Positions 46,017-54,337 of a DNA stretch of 64,000 nucleotides are shown piece by piece. The notes beneath the pieces are model-generated. The model had not been told where the DNA came from. It saw nothing but the letters and a program-made list of their open reading frames with translations, and did not search any database. The stretch spans positions 3,348,001-3,412,000 of the forward strand of contig NZ_CP027665.1 in assembly GCF_003008555.2 (NCBI RefSeq), read 5' to 3'. Every line of letters begins with the position of its first letter. Within the stretch, counting starts at the first letter, position 1. A program made the translations under genes and the position numbers. Origin of the DNA: Pukyongiella litopenaei (lineage in GTDB: Bacteria > Pseudomonadota > Alphaproteobacteria > Rhodobacterales > Rhodobacteraceae).

Positions 46017-48491
46017 ATGCATTTCATCGATCAATCCCCGGCATACAGCCTCAAGTCCATTTCCCTGGACAGGGCCATAGCGGAAGGCCGCGCGCGGCTG
46101 ACGCTGGCGCCGGGTGCGGAACGGCTGACCGCCTGTTTCCGTCCTGAACTCGAGATCGCAAATGCCTTTGACCGCGCCATTCATGCGCGGTTGAAATTCA
46201 GCGATCTCTCCACCCCGCAGAAACTGGATCTTCTGGCCGAAGAGCTTCTGCCGGGTTTCTACCGCCCTGAATGCCTGCCCTCGACGGGGCGGGATGTCTG
46301 GACCGTGCAGTTCCTCGTGGACGGCACGGCCGACAGGGTTTTGCAGATGGATGCCTCGGGCATCCGCATCATTGACGACGGGGCTTCGGACCCGGCGATT
46401 ATTTTGGAGACCGATATCATGACACTTATGGCAATTCTGCGTTCGACCATTGCGGACTATCACCTGAACCCCCGCGCCCCGGAACCGACACCGGCGATCG
46501 CGTCGGGCATCCAGGCGCTCAGCAGCAATGAGGCGTCCGAGATCCGCGGCGGCATGCCCGTGCCCGATCCGGCGCAGTTCAGCGACGAAGGCAACGAGGG
46601 CGACGAAGCCAACGAAGGCAACGAGGATGACGAGGGCGACGAGGGCAACGAGGGCAACGAGGGCAACGAGGACAACGAGGGCAACGAAGCCGACGAAGGC
46701 GACGAGGGGGACGAGGCCAACGAGGGTGACGAAGGCGATGAGTTCAACGAAGGCAATGAGGGCAATGAGGGTAACGAGGACAATGAGGGCAACGAGGGCG
46801 ACGAGGGCAACGAGGGCAACGAGGGCAACGAGGGCAACGAGGATAACGAAAACAACGAGTCCATCTTTCCCGGCGATGAATTCAACGAGGGCAACGAGGA
46901 CAACGAGGGCAATGAGGGTGACGAGGGTGACGAAGGCAACGAGGGCAATGAAGGCAATGAAGACAACGAGGGCAACGAGGGTAACGAAGGCGACGAGGGC
47001 GATGAGGCCAACGAAGGCGATGAGCGTGACGAAGGCGATGAAGGCGACGAGATGAACGAAGGCAACGAGGACAACGAGGGCGACGAGGGCGACGAAGGCA
47101 ACGAGGGCGAAGAAGCCAACGAGGGGAATGAAGGCAACGAGGCTGACGAAGGCGACGAGGGCAATGAAGGTAACGAGGGTAATGAGGGCAACGAGGGTAA
47201 TGAGGGCAACGAGGGTAATGAGGGCAACGAGGGTAATGAGGGCGACGAGGGTAACGAAGGCAATGAGGGCAATGAGGGTAACGAGGGCAACGAGGGCAAT
47301 GAAGGAAACGAAGGCAACGAGGGGAATGAAGGCAATGAGGGCAACGAGGGTAATGAGGGCAACGAGGGTGATGAAGGCGACGAGGGTGACGAAGGTGATG
47401 AGGGTGACGAAGGCAATGAAGGCAACGAGGGCAACGAAGGCAATGAAGGTAACGAAGGCAATGAAGGCAATGAAGGTAACGAAGGTAATGAGGGCAACGA
47501 GGGCAATGAAGGCAACGAGGGTAACGAGGGCAATGAGGGTGATGAAGGTGACGAGGGCGACGAGGGCAATGAGGGTAACGAAGGCAACGAGGGCAATGAA
47601 GGCAACGAGGGCAATGAAGGCAACGAGGGTAACGAGGGCAATGAGGGTGATGAAGGTGACGAGGGCGACGAGGGCAATGAGGGTAACGAAGGCAATGAGG
47701 GCAACGAAGGCAACGAGGGTAACGAGGGCAATGAGGGTGATGAAGGTGACGAGGGCAACGAGGGCAATGAGGGTAACGAAGGCAATGAGGGTAACGAAGG
47801 CAATGAGGGTAACGAGGGCAATGAGGGTAACGAGGGCAATGAAGGTAACGAAGGCAATGAGGGTAACGAAGGCAATGAGGGTAACGAGGGCAATGAGGGT
47901 AACGAGGGCAATGAAGGTAACGAAGGCAATGAGGGCAACGAAGGCAACGAAGGAAACGAAGGTAACGAAGGAAACGAAGGTAACGAGGGTAACGAGGGCA
48001 ATGAGGGTAACGAGGGCAATGAGGGTAACGAAGGCAATGAGGGTAACGAGGGCAATGAGGGTAACGAAGGTAACGAAGGCAACGAGGGCAATGAGGGTGA
48101 TGAAGACGACGAAGGTGACGAGGGGAACGAGGGTAATGAAGGAAACGAAGGCAATGAGGGCAACGAGGGCAATGAAGGAAACGAGGGCAACGAAGGCAAC
48201 GAGGGGAACGAGGGCAATGAAGGAAACGAGGGCAATGAAGGCAACGAGGGCAACGAAGCCGTTGCGGCTTCGGCGGCGCCTGTCGCGGCGGCTGCGGCTC
48301 CCGATGACGGCTCGTGCGGTGGCTATGCCTGCGGTGCCGATGGCGGGGCGGATGACGGCGATGCCTGTGGCGCGGATGCCTGTGCAGTTGACGCGGGCGG
48401 TGCCGGTGGCGGCGGTGCCGGCGACGATGGCATGTTCGGCGCCGATCTTGCCGGGGGTCTCGATGACGGATCGATCGATCCCGGTGTCTGA
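46017..48491 (+). CDS. Giant acidic Asn/Asp-Glu-Gly repeat protein with double-glycine leader-like motif
   Basis: The 824-residue protein has three parts. Residues 1-179 are ordinary mixed sequence; 30-160 look faintly like an SCP2-type domain (VWTVQFLVDG...IILETDIMTLMAIL), and the part ends in ALSSNEASEIRGG, which fits the LSxxELxxIxGG double-glycine leader consensus except Ala at -7. Residues 190-747 are 186 consecutive triplets of NEG or DEG with rare A, F, M or R changes and one break (ESIFPGDEF, about 280). Residues 748-824 are Ala, Gly and Asp-rich with four cysteines (SCGGYACG, GDACGADAC). The repeat is extremely acidic and must be unstructured, perhaps cation-binding. ATG 46017 lacks a good ribosome binding site; ATG 46419 has GGAG 9 bp upstream. 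Confidence 0.8.
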   Translation: MHFIDQSPAYSLKSISLDRAIAEGRARLTLAPGAERLTACFRPELEIANAFDRAIHARLKFSDLSTPQKLDLLAEELLPGFYRPECLPSTGRDVWTVQFLVDGTADRVLQMDASGIRIIDDGASDPAIILETDIMTLMAILRSTIADYHLNPRAPEPTPAIASGIQALSSNEASEIRGGMPVPDPAQFSDEGNEGDEANEGNEDDEGDEGNEGNEGNEDNEGNEADEGDEGDEANEGDEGDEFNEGNEGNEGNEDNEGNEGDEGNEGNEGNEGNEDNENNESIFPGDEFNEGNEDNEGNEGDEGDEGNEGNEGNEDNEGNEGNEGDEGDEANEGDERDEGDEGDEMNEGNEDNEGDEGDEGNEGEEANEGNEGNEADEGDEGNEGNEGNEGNEGNEGNEGNEGNEGNEGDEGNEGNEGNEGNEGNEGNEGNEGNEGNEGNEGNEGNEGNEGDEGDEGDEGDEGDEGNEGNEGNEGNEGNEGNEGNEGNEGNEGNEGNEGNEGNEGNEGDEGDEGDEGNEGNEGNEGNEGNEGNEGNEGNEGNEGDEGDEGDEGNEGNEGNEGNEGNEGNEGNEGDEGDEGNEGNEGNEGNEGNEGNEGNEGNEGNEGNEGNEGNEGNEGNEGNEGNEGNEGNEGNEGNEGNEGNEGNEGNEGNEGNEGNEGNEGNEGNEGNEGNEGNEGNEGNEGNEGNEGNEGDEDDEGDEGNEGNEGNEGNEGNEGNEGNEGNEGNEGNEGNEGNEGNEGNEGNEAVAASAAPVAAAAAPDDGSCGGYACGADGGADDGDACGADACAVDAGGAGGGGAGDDGMFGADLAGGLDDGSIDPGV
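46584..48257 (+). repeat. 9-bp coding minisatellite, 186 units
   Basis: Tandem copies of AACGAGGGC and synonymous or Asp variants fill 1674 bp in frame. Larger duplicated blocks are visible: a GATGAAGGTGACGAGGGC-containing segment recurs at 47541, 47649 and 47739 (108 and 90 bp apart). Confidence 0.95.
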
Positions 48492-48526
48492 TCGCCTGAT
48501 CTGACCTTCTGGTCCGAAAGATGCGG

Positions 48527-48557
48527 GGCGGCCGGTGCGAGATGCACCGGCCGCCTT
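48527..48557 (+). terminator. Terminator after the repeat-protein gene
   Basis: Perfect 12-bp stem (48527-48538 with 48544-48555), loop GAGAT, then TT. It separates the gene from the matB-like gene. Confidence 0.7.
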
Positions 48558-48718
48558 GCCATGTGCGATCACAGATTGCCGGCCTGGCTGTTCCGGCCTG
48601 ACCCGCCGCGCGGTCCGGATCGGGGGCCAGCCATACCCGCGCCATTGACGGGGGGCTGGTCACCCGGTTGCCCGACGCGGTAAGGGGATGCGGGAGAGAC
48701 CAGGAGGGACCAGAAGCC

Positions 48719-50248
48719 ATGCCGAATCCGCTATACGATGTCTTGTTCGGGGGTCATGCGGACAGCGGGCGGGTATTCCTGCATCTGCCCGATGGCGAAA
48801 GCCTGACCTATGGCGCCTTCGTGGCGCTATCGGCGCGGCTGGCCCATGCGCTGACCGGGTGCGGGCTGCGGGCGGGCGACCGGGTCGCGATGCAGGTCGA
48901 CAAGTCGCCGCAGGCGCTGGCGGTCGTGGCCGCCTGTGCGCAGGCGGGGCTGGTGTTCCTGCCGCTCAACACCGCCTACACGGCGGGCGAGGTGGCCTAT
49001 TTCGTCGAGAACAGCGGCGCCGGGCTGTTCATCTGTCCATCGGCCAGCCGCGCGGCGATGGCGCCGATGGCCGCGCGCTGCGGCGCCCGGCTCGAAACGC
49101 TCGACGCGGATGGCACCGGATCGCTGATGGCGCTGGCCGACGGGTGCCCTGCCGTGTTTCCAACCGTCGACCGCGGCGGGGACGATCTCGCGGCCTTTCT
49201 CTATACCTCGGGCACCACGGGGCGGTCCAAGGGCGCGATGCTGACCCAGGCCAACCTGCTGAGCAATGCCGAGACTCTGGTCGATTACTGGCGGTTCAGC
49301 GCCGACGACGTGCTGCTGCACGCGCTTCCGATCTTCCACACCCACGGGTTGTTCGTGGCCACCAACATCACCCTGCTGGCGGGCGGGTCGATGATCTTCC
49401 TGCCGAAATTCGACCCGGACGCGGTGATCGAGGCGCTGCCGCTTGCCACGTCGATGATGGGGGTGCCGACCTTCTATACCCGCCTGCTGGACGATCCCCG
49501 CCTCACCCGTGACCTGGCCGCGCATATGCGCCTGTTCGTGTCGGGCTCGGCGCCGCTGCTGGCCGAGACCCATGAACGGTTCGAGGCCCGCACCGGGCAT
49601 CGCATCCTCGAACGCTACGGCATGACCGAAACCAACATGAACACCTCGAACCCCTATGAGGGCGACCGGCGGGCCGGAACGGTCGGCTTTCCGTTGCCGG
49701 GGATCGACCTGAAGATCACCGACCCCGACAGCGGCGCGACCCTGCCGCACGGCGAGATCGGCCAGATCGAGGTGCGCGGGCCGAACGTGTTCAAGGGCTA
49801 TTGGCAGATGCCGGACAAGACCGCGGCCGAGCTGCGCGCGGACGGGTTCTTCATCACCGGCGACCTGGGCCGGATCGACGGCGATGGCTATGTCCACATC
49901 GTCGGGCGGAACAAGGACCTGATCATCTCGGGCGGCTACAACATCTATCCCAAGGAGATCGAGCTGCTGCTCGACGACCGGCCCGGCGTGCTGGAAAGCG
50001 CGGTGATCGGGGTGCCGCATCCCGATTTCGGGGAAACGCCGGTGGGCCTGCTGGTGGCCGAGCCCGGCGCCACGCCGGATCTCGACGCCATCGCGGCATC
50101 GCTGGCCGAAACGCTGGCGGGGTTCAAACGCCCGCGCAAGCTGATCGTCGTCGGCGAACTGCCCAGGAACACCATGGGCAAGGTCCAGAAGAACATCCTC
50201 AGGGATAGATATGCGGATCTTTACCGGGGGACCGGGCAGGCGGAATAG
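48719..50248 (+). CDS. matB: Malonyl-CoA synthetase-like acyl-CoA ligase (MatB)
   Basis: The 509-residue ANL-family ligase most resembles MatB, which makes malonyl-CoA from malonate, ATP and CoA. It has YTSGTTGRSKGAMLTQ, YGMTETNMNTSNPYEG, the hinge GRNKDLIISGGYNIYPKE and the C-terminal NTMGKVQKN with the catalytic Lys. The region RYGMTETNMNTSNPY is typical of MatB. AGGAGG lies 12 bp upstream. The TRAP operon two genes upstream could import a dicarboxylate for it, but this is inference. Confidence 0.88.
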   Translation: MPNPLYDVLFGGHADSGRVFLHLPDGESLTYGAFVALSARLAHALTGCGLRAGDRVAMQVDKSPQALAVVAACAQAGLVFLPLNTAYTAGEVAYFVENSGAGLFICPSASRAAMAPMAARCGARLETLDADGTGSLMALADGCPAVFPTVDRGGDDLAAFLYTSGTTGRSKGAMLTQANLLSNAETLVDYWRFSADDVLLHALPIFHTHGLFVATNITLLAGGSMIFLPKFDPDAVIEALPLATSMMGVPTFYTRLLDDPRLTRDLAAHMRLFVSGSAPLLAETHERFEARTGHRILERYGMTETNMNTSNPYEGDRRAGTVGFPLPGIDLKITDPDSGATLPHGEIGQIEVRGPNVFKGYWQMPDKTAAELRADGFFITGDLGRIDGDGYVHIVGRNKDLIISGGYNIYPKEIELLLDDRPGVLESAVIGVPHPDFGETPVGLLVAEPGATPDLDAIAASLAETLAGFKRPRKLIVVGELPRNTMGKVQKNILRDRYADLYRGTGQAE

Positions 50249-51088
50249 ACGCCCCGTCCTGCCTACGGGATTTCCCCGGTTGATGCGTTACCGGGTTGCA
50301 TCGATATTTAAACGCTGCAGGTGATTCGCCGCATCCGCGCTCCCGGTTCAGCCCTTTGGAGTCTAACCAAAACCTCAGGAGGGCGGCATTTTAGGCAATT
50401 CCACCTAAGGTAGAGCGTCGCACTCACAACGGTGTCAAATCGGTCCGAATTCGCCGTTTCTGCGGTCGCAATAGGCGAAATTCCGCTTCCTTCGGTGCCC
50501 CGTATCGGCTAGGTTCAACATGTCCAATTACAGGACGAACTGAACGGTCACGGGGGCGACCGCGCGGTACTGCATCGAAGGATGCGCTGTCACAAGTAGC
50601 GAGTGTTTCGGGCCTCTGGTCCACCGCATCGCCCACGCCTTGACCGGGAACCATAGGTCCGGAGTTAACGGGTGTATTTTTCTGCTCCTGACGGAGCGGC
50701 AGCGTAACCAGAGATATACAGATGCCGCCGTGTCGTCAGCCGGATCCTTCAAAACCGTGTGTGTGGTTATATAGGTGAGTGAGGTTCTGCGCAGTTGTGT
50801 GTGTGCTGCGAGATAGTTGGTGTTAGTGAGTGTGTGTGAGTGGACCGATGGTGACGCCATCGGGGCAAGGGTAAGGGTTGACCACGGGGTCGAAGGTTCG
50901 GGTCTTGATTAAGTGGCCGAACGGCCGGTTCGGGTCTGGTACGCCTGGACAACGGCGGTAAAGAGGCGGGCAGCGGATGGGGATCCGTTGCCCGTCACTG
51001 TTTTGGGGTATCTTTCCGGGGGACCGTGCGGGCCGTATATCCCGGCGATGATTCACATGAGGGCGTGGCCCGAGATCTGGCCCGAGAT
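50249..51088 (+). other. 840-bp non-coding region with three stem-loops
   Basis: No convincing gene is seen. A + strand tract at about 50756-50844 is rich in G and T and nearly free of C (GTGTGTG and GTGAGTG motifs). Three perfect or near-perfect stem-loops follow: 50845-50863 (7 bp), 50917-50933 (6 bp) and 50968-50993 (11 bp, one G-T pair) with GTTTTG shortly after. An inverted repeat of AATTCGCC type lies near 50449-50481. This may be a structured small RNA or a decayed mobile element. Confidence 0.45.
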
Positions 51089-51712
51089 CTATGACATCCC
51101 GTCGCGATTGCCGGCGTGCCAGGCCTGCCAGTCCTCCGGCGTGTCGAGGTCGGTTCTCGCGCGTTGGCCGGGCAGGGACACCAGACAGACACGGTCACCG
51201 GCCGCCGCCAACGCCGCGCGGCCGCCACCATCGCCGGTCAGTTTCAGAAATTCGGGGAACAGCGCCCGCGCGACCACCACCGGATGCCCCGGCCGGTTGT
51301 CCTCGGTGGCGCCGCGCCACGCCAGGATATCCGAGTGCAGGTCGACCGCGGCGAATACCGCCGCCAGGTCGGACGGCTGCAGCGCGGGCAAGTCGCCCAG
51401 CAGCAGCATCGCCGCCGGGGCGGTGTCCGGCACGGCGGCAAAGGCCGCCCGAAGCGATGCGTTCATGCCCTCGGCTGCCTGTGCGACCTCCAGCGCTGTC
51501 ACCCCGAGCCCGGCCAGCGCCGCGTGGCGCGGATGCGGCGCGCGAGGCAGGGCGACGATCACCGGACCGGCGGTCACCGCGCGCGCCATCCGCGCCTGCC
51601 GGGCCAGCAGGGGCTGGCCGCCGACCTCTTCCATCAGCTTGTCGCGCCCGCGCATCCGGGTCGATCCCCCGGCGGCGAGGATCAGGATCGGCAGGTCGGT
51701 GACAGGGGCCAT
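51089..51712 (-). CDS. MobA/MocA-like nucleotidyltransferase
   Basis: The 207-residue protein has the NTP-transferase signature LAAGGSTRMRGRDKL and the second acidic motif LLLGDLPALQ, as in molybdenum-cofactor cytidylyl- or guanylyltransferases (MocA, MobA). The C-terminal DLDTPEDWQAW is also typical. It begins 3 bp after the stop of the dehydrogenase gene. Whether it makes a Moco dinucleotide is not shown by the neighbours. Confidence 0.85.
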   Translation of the reverse strand: MAPVTDLPILILAAGGSTRMRGRDKLMEEVGGQPLLARQARMARAVTAGPVIVALPRAPHPRHAALAGLGVTALEVAQAAEGMNASLRAAFAAVPDTAPAAMLLLGDLPALQPSDLAAVFAAVDLHSDILAWRGATEDNRPGHPVVVARALFPEFLKLTGDGGGRAALAAAGDRVCLVSLPGQRARTDLDTPEDWQAWHAGNRDGMS

Positions 51713-51715
51713 CGT

Positions 51716-54124
51716 TCAGCCGCGCATCCGGGTGCCATCGGCATCGAAGAGCGGTGTCGTGACCAGCCGCGCCGGACGCATCTGGCCGAGGATCTCGATA
51801 TCCACCGCCACCCCCTCGGCAATCCGGTCAGCGGGCAGGAACCCGAGGGCAACCGAGTGTTCCGCATGGTGCGAATAGCCGCCGGAGGTGCAGAAGCCCT
51901 GCACCCTGCCGTTGAGCCAGATCGGTTCGTAGCCCTGCACATCCGCGTCGTCGGCATCGACCAGGAACGCCGCCAGCCGCCGCGCGGGGCCGGTGTCGCG
52001 CTCGGTCTCGGCGGCGGCGCGGCCGATGAAATCGTTGTCTTTCCCGAAGGCGATGAACCGGTCCAACCCGGTTTCGGCGGCGGTATAGTCGGGCGAGTAG
52101 TCCCGCAGCCACGAGCCAAAGAACTTGTCGAGCCTGAGCGACATCATCGCCCGCATCCCGAACGGGGTGATGCCATAATCCTGCCCGGCGGTCCAGAGCG
52201 TGGTCCACAGCTGCCGCTGGCCCATCGGGTCGCAATAGATCTCGAACCCCAGATCGCCGGTATAGCTGACCCGCTGCACCGTGCAATCGGTCATGCCGAT
52301 CACCATATGCGCCACGTCGAGGAACCGCAGGGCCGCGACATCATCGCGGGTGCAGGCGGCCAGGACCGCGCGCGCCTTCGGCCCGGCGACCTGGAACCCG
52401 GTGCGCCTGTCGCTGACATTCTCGACGGTGACACCGGGGGCCCGGTGCTGTCCGAACCAGCGCATGTGAAAATTCTGGCTGCCATAGGACGCCGTGAGCT
52501 GAAAGTCGTCGTGGGCGAGGCATGAGATGGTGAAATCCCCGATCAGCCGGCCGCGCGGCGACAGCATCGGCGTCAGGCTCAGCCGGCCCGGGGCCGGCAC
52601 CCGTCCCGCCATGATCCGGTCCAGCCAGTCGCGCGCGCCGGGCCCCGCGACGCGATACTTGCCGAAATTGTGGATCTCGTTGATGCCGACGCTGCCGCGG
52701 ACCGCGCGCACCTCGCGACCGGTGGCGGCAAAGGCGTCCGAGCGGCGGAAGGAGGGTGTCTCGTGCCCCGGTTCATCGCCCTGCGCGAAATAATTGGCGA
52801 CCTCCAGCCCGTATTGCTGCCCCCAGACCGCGCCGAGCCCGGTGAAGATGTCATACATTGGCGTGGTGCGGTTGGGGCGTGCGGCGGGTTTTTCCTCGTT
52901 CGGGTAGGCGACGGAAAACCGGGTCTGGTAGTTTTCGACCACCTTGGGCCGGGTGTAGCCGGGGCTGATCCAGTCGCCGAACCGCGCCACGTCGAGCGCG
53001 AAGACATCGCGTTCCGGCTCGCCCTCGATCATCCATTGCGCCAGCGTCAGGCCGACGCCGCCGCCCTGGCTGAACCCGGCCATGACCCCGCAGGCGGACC
53101 AGTAGTTGCGCATCCCCGGCACCGGCCCGACCAGCGGGTTGCCGTCCGGGGCAAAGGTGAACGGCCCGTGGATCACCGATTTCACCCCGGCCTCGGCCAG
53201 CACCGGGAACCGGCGATAGGCAAATTCGATACTGTCGGTGATCTTGTCGAAATCGTCGGGCAGCAATTCGTGGCCGAAATCCCAGGGCGTGCCATCCACC
53301 GCCCAGGGGCGGCAGGGCTGTTCATAGAAGCCGATGCACAGCCCGCGGCCTTCCTGCCGCAGATAGCTTTCGCCGGCCGGGTCCATGACATGGGGGTGTT
53401 CATGCCCGGCCTCGTAGATCGCCGGAATGTCGTCGGTGACGATATACTGGTGCTCCATCGGGTGCAGCGGAAAATAGACCCCCGCCATCGCGCCCACCTC
53501 GCGCGCCCAGAGCCCGCCCGCGTTGACAAGATGTTCGGCGTGGATCGTGCCCTTGTCGGTGACGACATCCCAGCTACCATCGGCGCGCTGGTTGGTTTCG
53601 ACCACCATGCAGCGGGTTTCGATCGCGGCCCCGCCCATGCGCGCGGCCCGGGCATAGGCATGGGTGGTGCCGGACGGGTCCAGGTGGCCGTCGAGCGGAT
53701 CGTAGAGCGCGCCGATGATGCCGTCGAGATTGGTGATCGGCGACAGCTTCGCGATTTCCGCAGGCGTGACGATCTCGGTTTCCAGCCCCATGAACCGGTG
53801 CTTGGCCCGCTCGGCCAGCAGCATGTCGAACCGGTCGCGGTTGTCGGCCAGCGTGATGCCGCCGACATGGTGCAGCCCGCAGGACTGGCCGGTGATCTCT
53901 TCGAGTTCGCGATAGAGCCGGATCGTATAGCCCTGCAGGGCGGCCATGTTGGTGTCGCCGTTGAGCGTATGGAACCCGCCCGCCGCATGCCAGGTCGAGC
54001 CGCTGGTCAGTTCCGACCGTTCCAGCAGCATGACATCGGACCAGCCCAGCTTGGTCAGGTGATACAGCACCGAACAGCCGACGACGCCGCCACCGATCAC
54101 TACGACGCGGGTGGTGGTTTGCAT
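51716..54124 (-). CDS. Dimethylglycine/sarcosine dehydrogenase-type FAD-GcvT oxidoreductase
   Basis: The 802-residue protein has an N-terminal FAD domain (VVVIGGGVVGCSVLYHL; STWHAAGGFH with the His that often carries covalent FAD), a linker domain, and a C-terminal GcvT-like tetrahydrofolate domain (GFQVAGPKARAVLAA, YTGDLGFEIY). Such enzymes oxidatively demethylate dimethylglycine, sarcosine or related amines and pass the one-carbon unit to folate. GGAGCG lies 7 bp before ATG 54124; the frame upstream to 54250 is not family-like. Confidence 0.9.
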   Translation of the reverse strand: MQTTTRVVVIGGGVVGCSVLYHLTKLGWSDVMLLERSELTSGSTWHAAGGFHTLNGDTNMAALQGYTIRLYRELEEITGQSCGLHHVGGITLADNRDRFDMLLAERAKHRFMGLETEIVTPAEIAKLSPITNLDGIIGALYDPLDGHLDPSGTTHAYARAARMGGAAIETRCMVVETNQRADGSWDVVTDKGTIHAEHLVNAGGLWAREVGAMAGVYFPLHPMEHQYIVTDDIPAIYEAGHEHPHVMDPAGESYLRQEGRGLCIGFYEQPCRPWAVDGTPWDFGHELLPDDFDKITDSIEFAYRRFPVLAEAGVKSVIHGPFTFAPDGNPLVGPVPGMRNYWSACGVMAGFSQGGGVGLTLAQWMIEGEPERDVFALDVARFGDWISPGYTRPKVVENYQTRFSVAYPNEEKPAARPNRTTPMYDIFTGLGAVWGQQYGLEVANYFAQGDEPGHETPSFRRSDAFAATGREVRAVRGSVGINEIHNFGKYRVAGPGARDWLDRIMAGRVPAPGRLSLTPMLSPRGRLIGDFTISCLAHDDFQLTASYGSQNFHMRWFGQHRAPGVTVENVSDRRTGFQVAGPKARAVLAACTRDDVAALRFLDVAHMVIGMTDCTVQRVSYTGDLGFEIYCDPMGQRQLWTTLWTAGQDYGITPFGMRAMMSLRLDKFFGSWLRDYSPDYTAAETGLDRFIAFGKDNDFIGRAAAETERDTGPARRLAAFLVDADDADVQGYEPIWLNGRVQGFCTSGGYSHHAEHSVALGFLPADRIAEGVAVDIEILGQMRPARLVTTPLFDADGTRMRG

Positions 54125-54337
54125 GGAACGCTCCGTTGGTTCGGGATGGGCCTCGCTGTCCAGTTTTTGCGCTTTGCGGCTCATCGCTTGTCGCTGAGCG
54201 ACAGGATATGTCGTTTGGAGGCTGCGGCACCCCGGAAACCGGCGGGGCATTGACCCCGGGGCCGGGGGTCAGGGGTCAGGGGTCGGTGCCCGGATCGTCC
54301 CGGTGCGGACCGGATCGCGCCCCGGCAGAAACCCGGC

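Noticed and set aside
46584-48257. CRISPR array or structural DNA repeat
   Set aside because: The repeat is 9 bp, contiguous, without spacers, and in frame within one coding sequence.
45978-48720. Very long open frames on the minus strand and a second plus frame through the NEG repeat (FVTLIALV-, PSLPSLPS- and MKATRVM-type products)
   Set aside because: A 9-bp repeat free of stops in most frames opens them all at once. Only the plus frame from 46017 has non-repetitive, protein-like ends and a matching terminator.
50424-50860. Short minus-strand frames in the 50.25-51.09 kb gap
   Set aside because: They lack ribosome binding sites and recognisable motifs, and overlap each other in different frames.
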